A stretch of DNA of 7,971 nt from Bacteroidaceae bacterium (GCA_021443285.1 JABUUG010000035.1:10602-18572); one strand, 5' to 3'. Positions 1-7,776 are shown, counted from the first letter of the stretch. A program made the numbers and translations. The notes: generated by a model from the sequence alone, not told the origin.

Positions 1-36
1 ACAAATAAAAGTCTCCCGAAATAGTGCGCTTTCAGG

Positions 37-44
37 TATTTTTG
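37..44 (+). promoter_or_regulatory. Possible -7 promoter element of the HTCS gene
   Basis: TATTTTTG matches the Bacteroidetes primary-sigma -7 consensus TAnnTTTG exactly and lies about 55 bases before the ATG at 100. No TTG or TTTG is present at the expected distance upstream (about 17-23 bases), so only half of the promoter is recognisable. The rest of positions 1-99 is AT-rich, with a 7-base direct repeat (ATTATAC at 63-69 and 72-78) and no visible gene. In AT-rich DNA this match could be chance. Confidence 0.3.
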
Positions 45-99
45 CGAGGTCTAACTCCACGAATTATACGGATTATACAAATTGTGATTCAACCTGACG

Positions 100-3000
100 A
101 TGAAAAGAGCTTGTACTATATTATTGTTTTTAAGCCTCTGTTTTGGACTATATTCACAGAATTACCGCCTGTATACATCAGACCATGAATTGGCGAGTAC
201 GTTGATAAACGAGATAATGCAGGATCATCTCGGCGTGATATGGATAGCCACGGACGACGGACTGACACGTTACGACGGCTCGAAGTTCACCACATACCGC
301 CACATCGACGGCGACGAGACATCCATCTCCCACAATCTGGTGCGCGACATCATTGAGGACAAGGCGGGCAACATATATGTAGGCACGCATAACGGTCTGC
401 AGCATTTCTGCCGTAACACCAATACTTTCTCCACGCTGGCAAAGGACTCCAACGGCAAGTTTGTTACGGGCAATGTGAACAAGATACTGCAGCTCTCCAA
501 CGGCGAGATATGGGTGTCGGGCAACGACCTGTATCGTGTAGCGCTGAAAGACCATAATGTGTATGCCCAGGAGGTGGATTATCCCGGTCCACGCCGCTAC
601 ATACAGGACATTATGGAGGACAATGCGGGCAATATATGGGTGTCGCATCAGAGCAACGGCATTTTCGTGCATGTCAAGAAGGGCAACCGCCTGAAGCATT
701 ACCTCGGCGACGTGAGCGGCGTTACATACAGGCAGTTGGAGAGCGATGAGGAGGGCAATGTGTTTGTCGGCACGATCGGCATGGGCGTGCTGAGGCTAAA
801 CACCGCCACCGACAGGTTCGAGACCATCTCCGGAACGGAGGGCGTTATCCCCACGACACTCGACTTCGACGGTGCGGGGAAAATGTACATAGGCACCGAC
901 GGCAACGGCATAAAGGCATACGACATAGCTCGCGGCACACTCCAGGACTTCCCTCTCGACAACAAGTTCTTCAATTCGCAGAAGGCGAAAATCCACAGCA
1001 TACTTTCTGATGTTGACGGCAACCTGTGGCTGGGTGTTTATCAGAAGGGCGTGATGTACATAAGGAACAAGAGCAGCCTTTTCACTACTATCGGCCACAA
1101 GACTTTCGACCGCAACTATATAGGCAGCGAGGCGGTTACGGGCATCACGGAGGACTGCAATGGCAATATCTGGATAACCACCGACAATGACGGCATCTAC
1201 AGGCTGTCGGCAGACGGCAGTCCGCTATCGCATTTCGACAATATGGGGCAGACGGGCAGCCCGCGAATCATTCTCGGCGCCGCCTCCAAGCGTTCGGACA
1301 AGGTGTGGGTGGCGTCATTTACCGACGGTTTGGGCTACTACAGCATGAACGGGGCATACACCAGTGTCCCTATTTATGACAGGGACGGAAAGGCGGTGAG
1401 AAGCGTCATGGCGGTAAAGATTGACCATAGGGGCAGACTGTGGGCCACGACACTGGGATGCAACATATTCTGCATAGACACGAAGACGTGCAGGGTGATA
1501 CCGGAGTATTCCATTATCCCCGGACTGAACGAGTGGCAGTTGTGCTCGCAGGTTACGAAGGACGGTAACATATATGTCGGCACCTTCGACGGAATGTATG
1601 TGGTAAGTGAGAACAACGGGAAGCCTGTGGTGGGGCAGAAGCACTTCCTTCAGGGCATCATAGTGCATGACATAACGGAGGACAGGAGCGGAAACCTGTG
1701 GGTGGCAACGAGCCATGGGCTTGCCCGTCTGGATGTGCGCACAGGGAAGGTTACGACGCTGACGACGGCACAGGGACTCATATCGAATACGGTCTATGCC
1801 GTGAGATGCGATGACTACGGAATGGTATGGGCGACAACAAGTTCGGGGCTGGCGCAGTTCAGTCCGGACATGAAGCATGTGGCGAACTTCACTGCCGCCG
1901 ATGGCATACAGGGCAACGAGTTCTCCCGTGGTGCAGCCTATATAGACTCTCAGGGCAGGCTGTGGGCCGGCGGCACGAGCGGCGTGTCGTATTTCCGCCC
2001 GACAGATGCCGGTTCGCCGAGCGACAAGTGGACGGTGCGCCTGACAGACTTCTACCTGAACAACCGTCCCGTAGATACGCGCACGGTTTCCGGCTTGTGG
2101 AATGTTACCACGACCAACACTATGGAGGCGACCCGCTTTGACCTTTCCTCAACAGACAACAGCTTCTCGCTGGAGTTTGCGGAAAAGGAGCTCTCCGCCC
2201 CTGACGGATTCACATACGAATACACGATAAACGACGACGAGCCGGTAGTGCTTCCGGCAGGTACGCACCGCATATCCTTCAGCAACCTCTCTCCGGGGCT
2301 TTACAGAATAAGGATATATGTGTCGGGCAAACCGGAGATACAGCCGTGCGAGATAACCGTGAAAATCCATGTGCCGTGGTACAACCACTGGATGGCATGG
2401 ATAGCCTACCTCGTAATCTTTGTGTGCGTGGCAAGATACGTAATGGTGCAGTATCGCCAGATTATGGCTACGCGCAAGGCGCTTGCCGAGCAGACGAAGG
2501 TGGACGAGATAAACCGCTCGAAGCTGGAGTTCTTCACAAACATATCGCACGAGATACGCACGCCGATGACGCTCATCCTCAGTCCGCTGCAGAAGCTCAT
2601 GGCGAACGACAGCGATGTGGACAACAGGCGCAGGAACTACGACACGATGAACCGCAACGCCAAGCGGATACTCGGACTCATAAACGAGCTGATGGACATA
2701 AGGAAGCTCGACAACGGCAAACTGAAACTGACATTCGGGGAGCATGACGTGGTGCCGCTAATAGAGGATATATGCAAGTCGTTCACGGGATACATGAAGG
2801 AGAAGAACATCACGTTCACCTACATACACGACGGCATAGACGCGATGAGGCTGTGGATAGACGTAAAGAACTTCGACAAGATGGTGTCGAACATCCTGTC
2901 GAACGCCATGAAGTTCGCGCCCGCAGACGGTGTGGTAACGGTGGAGCTGAGGCGCGTAGGGGGCAAGGCTGTGATAAGCGTCAGCGACAACGGTATAGGC

Positions 3001-4131
3001 ATACCGGACGCAGAGAAACCGAACATCTTCAACCGCTTCTACCAGGTGAACAGCCAATATACGGCTGGAACGGGTGTGGGACTCCACCTCACGCAGGCCC
3101 TCACCAAGCTGCACCACGGCGAGATATACGTCACGAACAACGAGGAGGGGCCTGGCTCGAAGTTCTTCATAGAACTGCCGACAGGCAGGGAGCATCTCTC
3201 GGAAGAGGAACTGTCTCCTTCTGAAATAACGGAGAAAACCGACGAGCAGATTGCGGCAGAGACTGTGGCAAAGCATGAAGATGCGCCTGCGGAGGAGAAT
3301 CCGCAACCACTGCCCTACAAAAATGCGAAGGTGCATTCACAGTCAAAGTACAAGGTGCTGATTGTAGATGACGATGAGGAGATTTCGCGCTACATAATGC
3401 AGGAGCTGCAGAGCAAATACCACTGCTCCATCTGCAATTCCGGCGAGAGTGCGCTGGCGGAGATTCTGGCGCAGAAGCCCAACCTCGTAATCTCCGACAT
3501 CATGATGCCGGGCATGAGCGGCATAGAACTCTGCCGGCAGATGAAGGCTAACGTGAACATAAACCACATACCGATAATCCTGCTGACTGCCCTCAGCGAC
3601 ACGCAGACAAACGTGGAGGGACTGAACGTGGGTGCGGCGGCATTCCTGACAAAGCCGTTCGACGTAACGCTCCTGAAATCTACGGTGAACAACGTGATAC
3701 AAAGCCGCCAGCGGCTGAAGAACGTATATGAGGGCAAGCAGTCCACGGCAAGCCGCAAGGCTCCGAAGGTGGAGATACTGTCGCCCGACGAGAGGTTTAT
3801 GAAGCGCATAATGAAGGTTGTGGAAGCGCACATATTCGACCAGAAGCTGACGGTGGATATGCTGGCAAGCGAGGTCGGAGTGAGCCGCGTGCACATGAAC
3901 AGGAAGCTGAAGGAACTGACAAACCAGACTTCCACCGACTTCATCCGTAACATCCGCCTGAAACGTGCGGCGGAACTGCTGAGCAAGAAGAAGCACTCCA
4001 TTGCGGAGGTGGCGGACATGGTGGGCTTCCCCAATCCGAACAACTTCTCCACCGTGTTCCGCAAGCTCTACGGAATGTCGCCACGCGAATACATGAACAG
4101 AGACCATAGCGGCGAGGATGACAATGCGTAA
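100..4131 (+). CDS. Hybrid two-component system regulator (HTCS): periplasmic double beta-propeller sensor, histidine kinase, receiver and AraC-type DNA-binding domain
   Basis: One-protein phosphorelay that in Bacteroidetes usually senses a glycan fragment in the periplasm and activates a polysaccharide-utilisation locus. Seen in order: signal peptide (about 1-19); fourteen Reg_prop-like motifs of the W-[IVL]-x-T-x-x-G type from residue 45 to about 635, enough for two seven-bladed propellers; Y_Y_Y-like domain (about 686-758); membrane segment (about 764-786); signalling helix; HisKA with H817 in SHEIRTP; ATPase with N box 931-939, G1 box DNGIGIP 963-969 and G2 box GTGVGL 990-995; acidic linker about 1014-1082; receiver with D1090-D1092, phospho-acceptor D1133, T1163 and K1185; two AraC helix-turn-helices (about 1251-1272 and 1300-1331). 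All catalytic residues are intact and the length is normal for the family. An in-frame TGA at 85-87 makes ATG 100 the only sensible start. The ligand cannot be read from the sequence, and no sugar-utilisation genes are in the window. The 3' end overlaps xerD. Confidence 0.96.
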   Translation: MKRACTILLFLSLCFGLYSQNYRLYTSDHELASTLINEIMQDHLGVIWIATDDGLTRYDGSKFTTYRHIDGDETSISHNLVRDIIEDKAGNIYVGTHNGLQHFCRNTNTFSTLAKDSNGKFVTGNVNKILQLSNGEIWVSGNDLYRVALKDHNVYAQEVDYPGPRRYIQDIMEDNAGNIWVSHQSNGIFVHVKKGNRLKHYLGDVSGVTYRQLESDEEGNVFVGTIGMGVLRLNTATDRFETISGTEGVIPTTLDFDGAGKMYIGTDGNGIKAYDIARGTLQDFPLDNKFFNSQKAKIHSILSDVDGNLWLGVYQKGVMYIRNKSSLFTTIGHKTFDRNYIGSEAVTGITEDCNGNIWITTDNDGIYRLSADGSPLSHFDNMGQTGSPRIILGAASKRSDKVWVASFTDGLGYYSMNGAYTSVPIYDRDGKAVRSVMAVKIDHRGRLWATTLGCNIFCIDTKTCRVIPEYSIIPGLNEWQLCSQVTKDGNIYVGTFDGMYVVSENNGKPVVGQKHFLQGIIVHDITEDRSGNLWVATSHGLARLDVRTGKVTTLTTAQGLISNTVYAVRCDDYGMVWATTSSGLAQFSPDMKHVANFTAADGIQGNEFSRGAAYIDSQGRLWAGGTSGVSYFRPTDAGSPSDKWTVRLTDFYLNNRPVDTRTVSGLWNVTTTNTMEATRFDLSSTDNSFSLEFAEKELSAPDGFTYEYTINDDEPVVLPAGTHRISFSNLSPGLYRIRIYVSGKPEIQPCEITVKIHVPWYNHWMAWIAYLVIFVCVARYVMVQYRQIMATRKALAEQTKVDEINRSKLEFFTNISHEIRTPMTLILSPLQKLMANDSDVDNRRRNYDTMNRNAKRILGLINELMDIRKLDNGKLKLTFGEHDVVPLIEDICKSFTGYMKEKNITFTYIHDGIDAMRLWIDVKNFDKMVSNILSNAMKFAPADGVVTVELRRVGGKAVISVSDNGIGIPDAEKPNIFNRFYQVNSQYTAGTGVGLHLTQALTKLHHGEIYVTNNEEGPGSKFFIELPTGREHLSEEELSPSEITEKTDEQIAAETVAKHEDAPAEENPQPLPYKNAKVHSQSKYKVLIVDDDEEISRYIMQELQSKYHCSICNSGESALAEILAQKPNLVISDIMMPGMSGIELCRQMKANVNINHIPIILLTALSDTQTNVEGLNVGAAAFLTKPFDVTLLKSTVNNVIQSRQRLKNVYEGKQSTASRKAPKVEILSPDERFMKRIMKVVEAHIFDQKLTVDMLASEVGVSRVHMNRKLKELTNQTSTDFIRNIRLKRAAELLSKKKHSIAEVADMVGFPNPNNFSTVFRKLYGMSPREYMNRDHSGEDDNA

Positions 4132-5059
4132 GCCATACACCGTAAAGACCAATTCTTCGCAGGTGGCGCGGTACAGGAGGTATCTCAGGCTGGAGCGGAA
4201 TTTCACGGAGAACACTGTCGAGGCTTATCTGCGAGACGTGGAGAAATACCTGTCCTACCTGTCATCGGCGGGCATAGACAACCCCTGCAAGGCTGAACTG
4301 CAGGATGTGGAGTCGTTCTCCGCCTCGCTGCGCGACATAGGCATAGGCCCGCGTTCACAGTGCCGCATACTGTCGGGCGTGCGTTCCTTCCACAAGTTCC
4401 TGCTCTTGGAGGAATATACAGACAAGGACCCGACGGAACTGTTGGAGTCGCCCCGGCTCGGCGACCATCTGCCCGAAGTGCTTTCCACAGAGGAGATAGA
4501 CCGCATGGAGGCGGCGATAGACCTCTCGAAATGGGAAGGTCAGAGGAACAAGGCTATCATAGAGGTGCTGTTCTCATGCGGACTGCGGGTGAGCGAACTG
4601 TGCAATCTTACGCTTTCCAACCTTTATCTCGACGATAGGTTCATACGTGTGCTCGGCAAGGGCAGGAAGGAGAGGCTTGTGCCTATATCGCATACGGCAA
4701 TAGAGCAGCTGCGGCTGTGGTTCATAGACCGCAACCTTATGACGAACATAAAGAAGGGCGAGGAGGATATCGTGTTCCTCAACCGCCGGGGTGCAAGGCT
4801 CACGCGCACCATGATTCTCATTATGATAAAGGATACCGGCATAAGGGCAGGCATACAGAAGACCATCTCCCCCCACACCCTGCGCCATTCCTTCGCCACA
4901 ACACTGCTGGAGGGTGGGGCAGACCTGCGGGTGATACAGGCAATGCTCGGACACGAGAGCATCGGGACAACCGAGATATACACCCACATCGACACCCACA
5001 CGCTGAGGGAGGAAATACTGAACCACCATCCGAGAAACATTTTAGGCAATATCTATTGA
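4118..5059 (+). CDS. xerD: Tyrosine recombinase XerD (chromosome dimer resolution)
   Basis: Site-specific recombinase that, with its partner XerC at the dif site, resolves chromosome dimers at cell division. The N-terminal core-binding domain covers about residues 13-100 and the catalytic domain about 115-303. The full active site is visible: R157 in GLRVSEL, K181 in GKGRKERLVP, H253 and R256 in SPHTLRH, H279 in LGHES and nucleophile Y288 in EIYTH. From memory of E. coli XerD (R148, K172, H244, R247, H270, Y279), every residue is shifted by exactly nine, and the C-terminal HHPR is also shared. This favours XerD over XerC or an integron or phage integrase. ATG 4118 overlaps the upstream gene by 14 bases. 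A second ATG at 4124 is equally possible and has GAGG (4114-4117) six bases before it. Likely translated from the same transcript as the regulator. The XerC/XerD distinction is fairly secure but not proven. Confidence 0.93.
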   Translation: MTMRKPYTVKTNSSQVARYRRYLRLERNFTENTVEAYLRDVEKYLSYLSSAGIDNPCKAELQDVESFSASLRDIGIGPRSQCRILSGVRSFHKFLLLEEYTDKDPTELLESPRLGDHLPEVLSTEEIDRMEAAIDLSKWEGQRNKAIIEVLFSCGLRVSELCNLTLSNLYLDDRFIRVLGKGRKERLVPISHTAIEQLRLWFIDRNLMTNIKKGEEDIVFLNRRGARLTRTMILIMIKDTGIRAGIQKTISPHTLRHSFATTLLEGGADLRVIQAMLGHESIGTTEIYTHIDTHTLREEILNHHPRNILGNIY

Positions 5060-5063
5060 TTAT

Positions 5064-5228
5064 GAAGTTAAAGGAGTTAAGGGAGTTAAAAGGAGTTAAG
5101 GGAGTTAAAGGAGTTAAAGACGTTACCTATGTGCTTTGTGCTCAAGTAGTTGTCTTCAGAAAAAGTCATTTGTCTTTAACTCCTTTAACTCCCTTAACTC
5201 CCTTGACTCCCTTAACTCCCTTGACTTC
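5064..5228. repeat. Long inverted repeat of tandem 9-bp units (potential 57-bp hairpin)
   Basis: The left arm (5064-5121) is made of tandem GGAGTTAAR units, one of which is 10 bp (5082-5091). The right arm (5172-5228) is the same array on the opposite strand, units reading TCCCTTRAC or TCCTTTAAC. Aligning the arms by hand gives 53 Watson-Crick pairs, two G-U pairs, two A-C mismatches and one bulged A. The 27 pairs next to the loop (5095-5121 with 5172-5198) are perfect. The loop is 50 bases (5122-5171). The structure starts five bases after the xerD stop. There is no T-run after the right arm, so it is not a classical intrinsic terminator, although such a stem in RNA could still impede transcription, stabilise the xerD end or be an RNase III-type target. 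It could also be a dispersed chromosomal repeat. Function unknown. Confidence 0.9.
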
Positions 5229-5242
5229 CAATTTATAGAACC

Positions 5243-5263
5243 CACTATTCACTCTTCACTACC
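5243..5263 (+). repeat. Three tandem 7-bp units abutting the recX start codon
   Basis: CACTATT, CACTCTT and CACTACC follow each other without a gap and end at the base before the recX ATG. No Shine-Dalgarno sequence is present, which is normal in Bacteroidetes. The unit differs from the 9-bp repeat next to it. Three short units can arise by chance or slippage, and no function can be assigned. Confidence 0.5.
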
Positions 5264-5713
5264 ATGTCTCCTCTTCAACGTCTTTCATCCCTGTGCGCCA
5301 AAAAGGAAATATGCGAACAGGACGCAATAAGCAAACTCTTCCGATGGGGTGTGCCAGAGGAAGAACATTCCAAGATAATGGCACAGCTTACCGCTCACGG
5401 CTTCATAGACAACAGGCGTTATGCTGCGGCATACATAGAGGACAAGATGAAATTCAACCGATGGGGGATGAGGAAAATAGTGAGTATGCTGCGCTCTAAG
5501 GGCATAGACGACTGCATTATCCAAGATGCTGCCAGCGAGGTCTGCAAAGAAGAGGGTGGGGGAGACAACCTGCGGGCTGTGATTGAGGAAAAGAAGCGTA
5601 TGCTGCGGACTGAGACAGATCCCAACAAGAAGCGGCAGAAGCTCATAAGGTACGCCCTTTCCAAAGGCTATGAATATGAGGATATTGCCGATATTCTTGA
5701 CGATATAGAATGA
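5264..5713 (+). CDS. recX: RecX-family regulatory protein (RecA modulator)
   Basis: Small cytoplasmic protein of the RecX family, whose studied members bind RecA filaments and modulate, usually inhibit, RecA activity. At 149 residues it has the usual family length. Visible family signatures are GFIDNRRYAAAYIEDK (46-61), KFNRWGMRKI (63-72), LRSKGI (76-81) and the C-terminal ALSKGYEYEDI (131-141), which fit the repeated three-helix modules of RecX. The NRWG form after the second helix is, from general recall, usual in Bacteroidetes members. No recA lies in the window. The gene follows xerD at a distance of 204 bases filled by repeats, so whether it is transcribed from the xerD promoter or its own is unclear; no TAnnTTTG-type promoter was spotted just before it. 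The start is the first ATG giving the complete N-terminal helix. Confidence 0.88.
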   Translation: MSPLQRLSSLCAKKEICEQDAISKLFRWGVPEEEHSKIMAQLTAHGFIDNRRYAAAYIEDKMKFNRWGMRKIVSMLRSKGIDDCIIQDAASEVCKEEGGGDNLRAVIEEKKRMLRTETDPNKKRQKLIRYALSKGYEYEDIADILDDIE

Positions 5714-5757
5714 CGTGTGATAGTTTAGGAATGATTAATAAACAAGATAGCATTCTT

Positions 5758-5792
5758 TTTGAATGGTCTAATATCCCAAATCCATAACTTTG
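5758..5792 (+). promoter_or_regulatory. Bacteroidetes-type promoter of korAB
   Basis: TTTG at 5758-5761 and TAACTTTG at 5785-5792 match the -33 (TTTG) and -7 (TAnnTTTG) elements of Bacteroidetes housekeeping promoters. The spacing of 23 bases is at the long end of the accepted range. Transcription would start near 5799 and give a leader of about 80 bases before korA. The rest of 5714-5757 is AT-rich without a gene. Confidence 0.65.
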
Positions 5793-5809
5793 CGCGGTGC
5801 AGAATGTGA

Positions 5810-5844
5810 TTTCAGTGTATCGTTATGCACTGAGACAGGAGGGG
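5810..5844 (+). promoter_or_regulatory. korA leader hairpin followed by an AGGAGGGG tract
   Basis: Bases 5810-5820 can pair with 5825-5835 around a CGTT loop, giving an 11-bp stem with two G-U pairs. AGGAGGGG (5837-5844) follows one base later. It is a strong match to the anti-Shine-Dalgarno sequence but lies 33 bases before the ATG at 5878, too far to position a ribosome there. An in-frame TAA at 5845-5847 excludes an N-terminal extension of KorA. The element lies inside the predicted leader RNA, so a regulatory or stability role is possible but unproven. Confidence 0.4.
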
Positions 5845-5877
5845 TAAAGAATAATCAACAACAATCAATATACATAC

Positions 5878-7707
5878 ATGGAAATAAAAGAATTAGACAG
5901 CGTTGTAGTACGCTTTTCTGGTGATTCCGGCGACGGTATGCAGCTTGCCGGCAACATCTTCTCTACTGTTTCCGCTACTATAGGTAACGGTATTTCTACT
6001 TTCCCGGACTTTCCTGCTGACATACGCGCCCCGCAGGGCTCGCTCACAGGAGTGTCCGGTTTTCAGGTTCATATCGGGGCTGGCACAGTCTATACTCCGG
6101 GAGACAAGTGCGACGTGCTTGTCGCTATGAACGCAGCGGCACTCAAGACACAGTACAAGTATGCGAAGACCGGTGCCACAATCATCATCGACACCGATTC
6201 ATTCGGACCGAAAGACCTGCAGAAGGCTGATTTCAAGACGGAGGACTACCTCGGCGAAATGAACATCGACCCGGACCGCGTCATCCAGTGTCCTCTGACA
6301 AAGATGGTGAAGGACTGCCTCGCCGACAGCGGAATGGACAACAAGGCGATAATGAAGTGCCGCAATATGTTCGCGCTCGGACTCGTCTGCTGGCTGTTCA
6401 ACCGCGACATAAACCTCGTGAACAATTTCCTGCGCGACAAGTTCGCAAAGAAGCCGGCAATAGCCGAGAACAACATCAAGGTGGTGCAGGCGGGCTTTGA
6501 CTACGGACACAATGTACACGCCTCTGTGCCAAACACTTACCGCATAGAGTCGAAGACAAAGGTGCCGGGGCGCTATATGGACATTACGGGCAACAAGGCT
6601 ACTGCCTACGGACTCATTGCCGCAGCGGAAAAGGCTGGACTGAAGCTCTATCTCGGCTCTTACCCCATCACCCCTGCAACAGATGTGCTGCATGAGCTTT
6701 CAAAGCACAAGTCGCTCGGTGTAACAACAGTGCAGTGTGAGGATGAGATTGCCGGCTGCGCTTCATCACTCGGTGCATCGTTCGCCGGTGCACTTGCCGT
6801 TACCTCGACATCCGGTCCGGGCATCTGTCTGAAGAGTGAGGCGATGAACCTCGCCGTGATAATGGAACTTCCGCTTGTCGTGCTTGATGTGCAGCGCGGC
6901 GGTCCGGCCACGGGACTTCCGACCAAGTCTGAGCAGACAGACCTCCTGCAGGTGCTCTTCGGTCGCAACGGCGAGTCGCCATTGCCTGTCATGGCAGCAT
7001 GCTCGCCTGTGGATTGCTTCGACGCCGCATATCAGGCTTGCAAGATTGCCCTTGAATACATGACACCTGTAGTACTCCTCACGGATGCTTTTGTGGCAAA
7101 CGGTTCGGGTGCTTTCAAACTCCCCAACCTTGAGGAGTATCCTGCCATCAACCCTCCATACGTGCCAGAAGAGATGAAGGGCAAGTGGGCGCCATACAAC
7201 CGCAACGAGAACGGCGTGCGCTACTGGGCAGTACCTGGTCGTGAGGGCTTTACGCATATCCTCGGCGGACTGGAGAAGGACAACGAGACGGGTGCCATAT
7301 CAACAAATCCCGAGAACCACGACCTCATGACAAGACTGCGCCAGCAGAAGATTGACAACATAAAGGTGCCTGACCTTGTGGTGGAGGGCGACAAGGACGA
7401 TGCTGACCTGCTCATCGTTGGCTTCGGCGGCACTTACGGCCATCTGCACGCCGCAATGGACGAGATGCGTGCGGCAGGGAAGAAGGTTGCGCTTGCCCAC
7501 TTCAAGTATATCAATCCTCTGCCAAAGAACACCTCCGAGGTGCTGAAGAAATACCCGAAGGTGGTTGTGGCAGAGCAGAACATGGGTCAGCTCGCAGGCT
7601 TCCTGCGCATGAAGGTCGACAATTTCGTGCCCGCACAGTTCAACCAGGTAAAGGGACAGCCGTTCGTGGTTGCCGAACTGGTAGAGGCATTCAACGAGTA
7701 TTGTTGA
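5878..7707 (+). CDS. korA: 2-oxoglutarate:ferredoxin oxidoreductase, fused gamma-alpha subunit (KorA)
   Basis: Subunit of the oxygen-sensitive enzyme interconverting 2-oxoglutarate + CoA + oxidised ferredoxin with succinyl-CoA + CO2 + reduced ferredoxin. It can run oxidatively or make 2-oxoglutarate for glutamate synthesis in anaerobes with an incomplete TCA cycle. The 609 residues contain the gamma domain first (about 1-195, with GDSGDG at 15-20), then the alpha pyrimidine-type domain (about 240-440) with YPITPATD at 262-269, the motif known from archaeal 2-oxoacid oxidoreductases to contact the 2-oxoacid. CEDE at 287-290 and RGGPATGLPTKSEQTD at 340-355 follow, and the C-terminal domain II-like region (about 498-605) contains VVVAEQNMGQL. 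The fused order and length match two-subunit KorAB enzymes. The 2-oxoglutarate preference is inferred from family resemblance; another 2-oxoacid is possible. korB follows after 69 bases. Ile and Arg codons look less biased to ATA and AGG than in the upstream regulator, which would fit stronger expression. Confidence 0.92.
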   Translation: MEIKELDSVVVRFSGDSGDGMQLAGNIFSTVSATIGNGISTFPDFPADIRAPQGSLTGVSGFQVHIGAGTVYTPGDKCDVLVAMNAAALKTQYKYAKTGATIIIDTDSFGPKDLQKADFKTEDYLGEMNIDPDRVIQCPLTKMVKDCLADSGMDNKAIMKCRNMFALGLVCWLFNRDINLVNNFLRDKFAKKPAIAENNIKVVQAGFDYGHNVHASVPNTYRIESKTKVPGRYMDITGNKATAYGLIAAAEKAGLKLYLGSYPITPATDVLHELSKHKSLGVTTVQCEDEIAGCASSLGASFAGALAVTSTSGPGICLKSEAMNLAVIMELPLVVLDVQRGGPATGLPTKSEQTDLLQVLFGRNGESPLPVMAACSPVDCFDAAYQACKIALEYMTPVVLLTDAFVANGSGAFKLPNLEEYPAINPPYVPEEMKGKWAPYNRNENGVRYWAVPGREGFTHILGGLEKDNETGAISTNPENHDLMTRLRQQKIDNIKVPDLVVEGDKDDADLLIVGFGGTYGHLHAAMDEMRAAGKKVALAHFKYINPLPKNTSEVLKKYPKVVVAEQNMGQLAGFLRMKVDNFVPAQFNQVKGQPFVVAELVEAFNEYC

Positions 7708-7776
7708 TAAACGCTGGGAAAGTTGGCAACTCGGTAAATAAGTTTAATAAGTTCGATTTATTGATAAAGAAATAAT

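Noticed and set aside
130..145. Lipoprotein signal (C14 in LSLCFG) in the regulator
   Set aside because: The residue before the cysteine is leucine and the segment does not fit a lipobox; a normal signal peptide ending near residue 19 is simpler.
3343..4215. Long minus-strand open frame opposite the 3' part of the regulator, and several shorter ones elsewhere
   Set aside because: It is the mirror of a clearly coding frame with intact receiver and AraC motifs. The antisense product shows no family motif and a composition typical of shadow frames.
4717..5061. Plus-strand open frame overlapping the end of xerD
   Set aside because: It runs out of frame over intact XerD catalytic motifs and has no recognisable domain; only its tail over the repeat is discussed separately.
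5064..5228. CRISPR-like or microsatellite array
   Set aside because: Units are 9 bp with no spacers and form an inverted pair, which does not fit a CRISPR array.
5729..5760. Possible intrinsic terminator after recX (GAATG pairing with CATTC, then five T)
   Set aside because: The stem is only five pairs with a 17-base loop and the T-run is part of the korA -33 element, so support is too weak.
5804..5833. Tiny frames in the korA leader (ATG-TGA at 5804 and ATG-CAC-TGA at 5825)
   Set aside because: Two or three codons occur by chance and have no ribosome-binding context at the correct spacing.
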